Assembly (NCBI GenBank): GCA_000381625.1
Contig: KB906767.1
Span: 5,571,357-5,635,356, forward strand
Source: Bryobacterales bacterium KBS 96
GTDB lineage: Bacteria; Acidobacteriota; Terriglobia; Bryobacterales; Bryobacteraceae
Direction of reading: 5' to 3'
Length of the DNA stretch: 64,000 bases
Shown here: positions 62,797 through 64,000 of the stretch, in pieces
Layout of the letters: each line of letters begins with the position of its first letter
Position numbering within the stretch: the stretch's first letter is position 1
Position numbers and translations under genes: made by a program
The notes under the pieces: model-generated
Databases searched by the model: none
What the model saw: the letters and a program-made list of their open reading frames with translations, nothing else
Told to the model about the DNA's origin: nothing

Positions 62797-64000
62797 ATGC
62801 AGAACGACCCTGTTCTTCAAGAATCTTCAACATGGCGCCGGATTCAGTCGGGCGCGGCCAATGCCCTGGTGCGCTTTGTCCAAGTTCACTGGGAGATCCT
62901 GTCGCTGCTCGTGCTGGCCGCGATCGTACTTTTGCCTGGGCTGGGCTCTCATCCTCTGGTGTCATGGGATGAAGCCATCTATGCGGAGATATCGAAAGAG
63001 TTTCTGATCCTGCATTCCTGGCTGACCCCTCACTGGAATTATCAGCCCTGGATGGAGAAGCCACCGCTCTTCCTTTGGGTTACGGCTGTTTTCTTCAAAG
63101 TATTCGGCATATCCGAGTTTTGGGCCAGGGCTGCGTCGGCATTTTCCGGAATCGGCGTTGTCGCCGTCACGTATCTTTGCGCGAAGGAACTGAAGGATAG
63201 CCGGCTTGGGTGGATTGCAGCTTTTCTGCTGCTCACGATCCGTGGTTTTCTTCAGATGGGCAGAAATGGCAAAACCGACATGATGTTGACGCTCTGGATG
63301 TTTGTCGGTCTATACGGAGTTTTGCTGCTTATCAAGGGGAGGCGCGCCGGCTGGTATTTGTTCTGGTGCGGCTCCGCGCTAGCTGTCATGACGAAGAGCG
63401 CCGCGGTGGCTCCGGTGTTCCTCACGCTCGCGGTTCTGGTGATTGTGCGCCGGGATCTTTTCGGGGTCATAAGCAAGCAATTTTTTATGGGCCTTGGGCT
63501 CTTCGTGCTGATCGTGGCGCCATGGCACATCTACATGGTCAGCCACTTCGGAGATGCATTCCTCGATCAATATCTGGGCCGCCATGTCCTCGAGCGATCC
63601 ATGAGCCCTCTGGAAAATAACCACGAAGGCGTCTCCTACTATCCGATTCTTTTGTTGAAGTGGGTTTTCCCGTGGATTCTGGTAGTACCCATCGGATACT
63701 GGATCGCCTTCAGGCAAAAGACGCTGAATGTTTTTCATTATTTCGCTTTGATCATTCTCCTGTTCTATACGCTTGTGCAGACGAAGGTGGCGCATTATGT
63801 GGAGCCTATCTATCCGGCATTGGCGATCGTCGCCGCGATGCCAATCTATGACTGGATACGCTCGTGGCGCACGGAGCGAGTATTGCAAGCTGGTTTCGCG
63901 ATGGCTCTCATCGCCGGGCTGGTGTGTCTGCCGATCCTTGAAAATCACATCGCCGCGGAGTACGGCAGCCCGGTAGTGGACCTCATTCGAGCGCATCCGG
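62797..64000 (+). CDS. GT39/ArnT-like membrane glycosyltransferase, cut by the window end
   Basis: Polytopic transferase of the PMT/ArnT type that takes sugar from a polyprenyl phosphate donor. The first 401 codons are present. The catalytic DE motif of the first external loop is SWDEAIYAEISKE (about residues 62-75) and the next loop has PWMEKPPLFLWVTA. About nine hydrophobic helices can be counted before the end of the window. Start ATG 62797. It follows the GT2 gene by 81 bases on the same strand, so the two probably act in one lipid-linked sugar transfer route. Confidence 0.88.
   Translation, partial: MQNDPVLQESSTWRRIQSGAANALVRFVQVHWEILSLLVLAAIVLLPGLGSHPLVSWDEAIYAEISKEFLILHSWLTPHWNYQPWMEKPPLFLWVTAVFFKVFGISEFWARAASAFSGIGVVAVTYLCAKELKDSRLGWIAAFLLLTIRGFLQMGRNGKTDMMLTLWMFVGLYGVLLLIKGRRAGWYLFWCGSALAVMTKSAAVAPVFLTLAVLVIVRRDLFGVISKQFFMGLGLFVLIVAPWHIYMVSHFGDAFLDQYLGRHVLERSMSPLENNHEGVSYYPILLLKWVFPWILVVPIGYWIAFRQKTLNVFHYFALIILLFYTLVQTKVAHYVEPIYPALAIVAAMPIYDWIRSWRTERVLQAGFAMALIAGLVCLPILENHIAAEYGSPVVDLIRAHP

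Overview
The window looks like a chromosomal segment of an Acidobacteriota member, most likely the Bryobacterales/Solibacter side. The lineage call is inference from content: an Oar-type TonB receptor with an N-terminal carboxypeptidase-regulatory domain, a PadR + ADOP-type orphan permease pair, Tat-exported sugar enzymes, a PEP-CTERM protein, and intergenic repeats built around the motif CACCGAACCGCGACCGTCAG. No rRNA, tRNA or CRISPR array was found.

Layout. 0.1-12.8 kb: TonB receptor, PolX, cation efflux protein, hfq, hflX, pgsA, a RodZ-like HTH membrane protein, two M28 peptidases and a very short RNase III-like protein. 13.0-16.2 kb: a flagellar operon on the minus strand in transcription order flgM, FlgN-like, flgK, flgL, with a sigma-28-like promoter before flgM. 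16.3-23.5 kb: cytochrome c, GH29 alpha-L-fucosidase, APC permease, a 55-residue membrane protein, a PEP-CTERM protein, a lactonase-fold protein and a membrane-anchored protein. 23.5-26.3 kb: nikR followed by a TonB receptor broken by two apparent single-base losses; a 25-bp element shared by both promoters suggests a nickel regulon. 26.6-31.9 kb: small outer-membrane barrel, GH27/36 enzyme, matrixin-type protease, and a six-cysteine secreted protein beside a VKOR-DsbA fusion.

32.0-39.7 kb: rseP and dxr, a hydroxyacid dehydrogenase, a Cys/Met-metabolism PLP enzyme, a CPBP protease, an exported protein and a 3Fe-4S-type ferredoxin. 39.2-48.4 kb is a rearranged accessory region: a 595-bp direct repeat carrying the ferredoxin brackets the PadR/ADOP cassette, a third truncated piece of the repeat lies at 48.3 kb, and between them are an unrecognised gene, a DUF5677-like gene and an IS256 element with 9-bp target duplications. 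48.5-51.6 kb holds a translationally coupled pair: a cyclic-nucleotide-domain histidine kinase and a response regulator fused to thioredoxin-reductase-like modules with no redox cysteines. 51.7-64 kb returns to ordinary metabolism: Fpg/Nei glycosylase, PhyH oxygenase, sugar porter, enolase-superfamily enzyme, tandem GNAT, aminotransferase, galE, Gfo/Idh/MocA oxidoreductase, and two glycosyltransferases, the last running off the window.

Several intergenic gaps carry two repeat families: the CACCGAACCGCGACCGTCAG family, including a 75-bp tandem array at 35 kb, and a two-hairpin family with three copies at 16.2, 20.8 and 26.4 kb.
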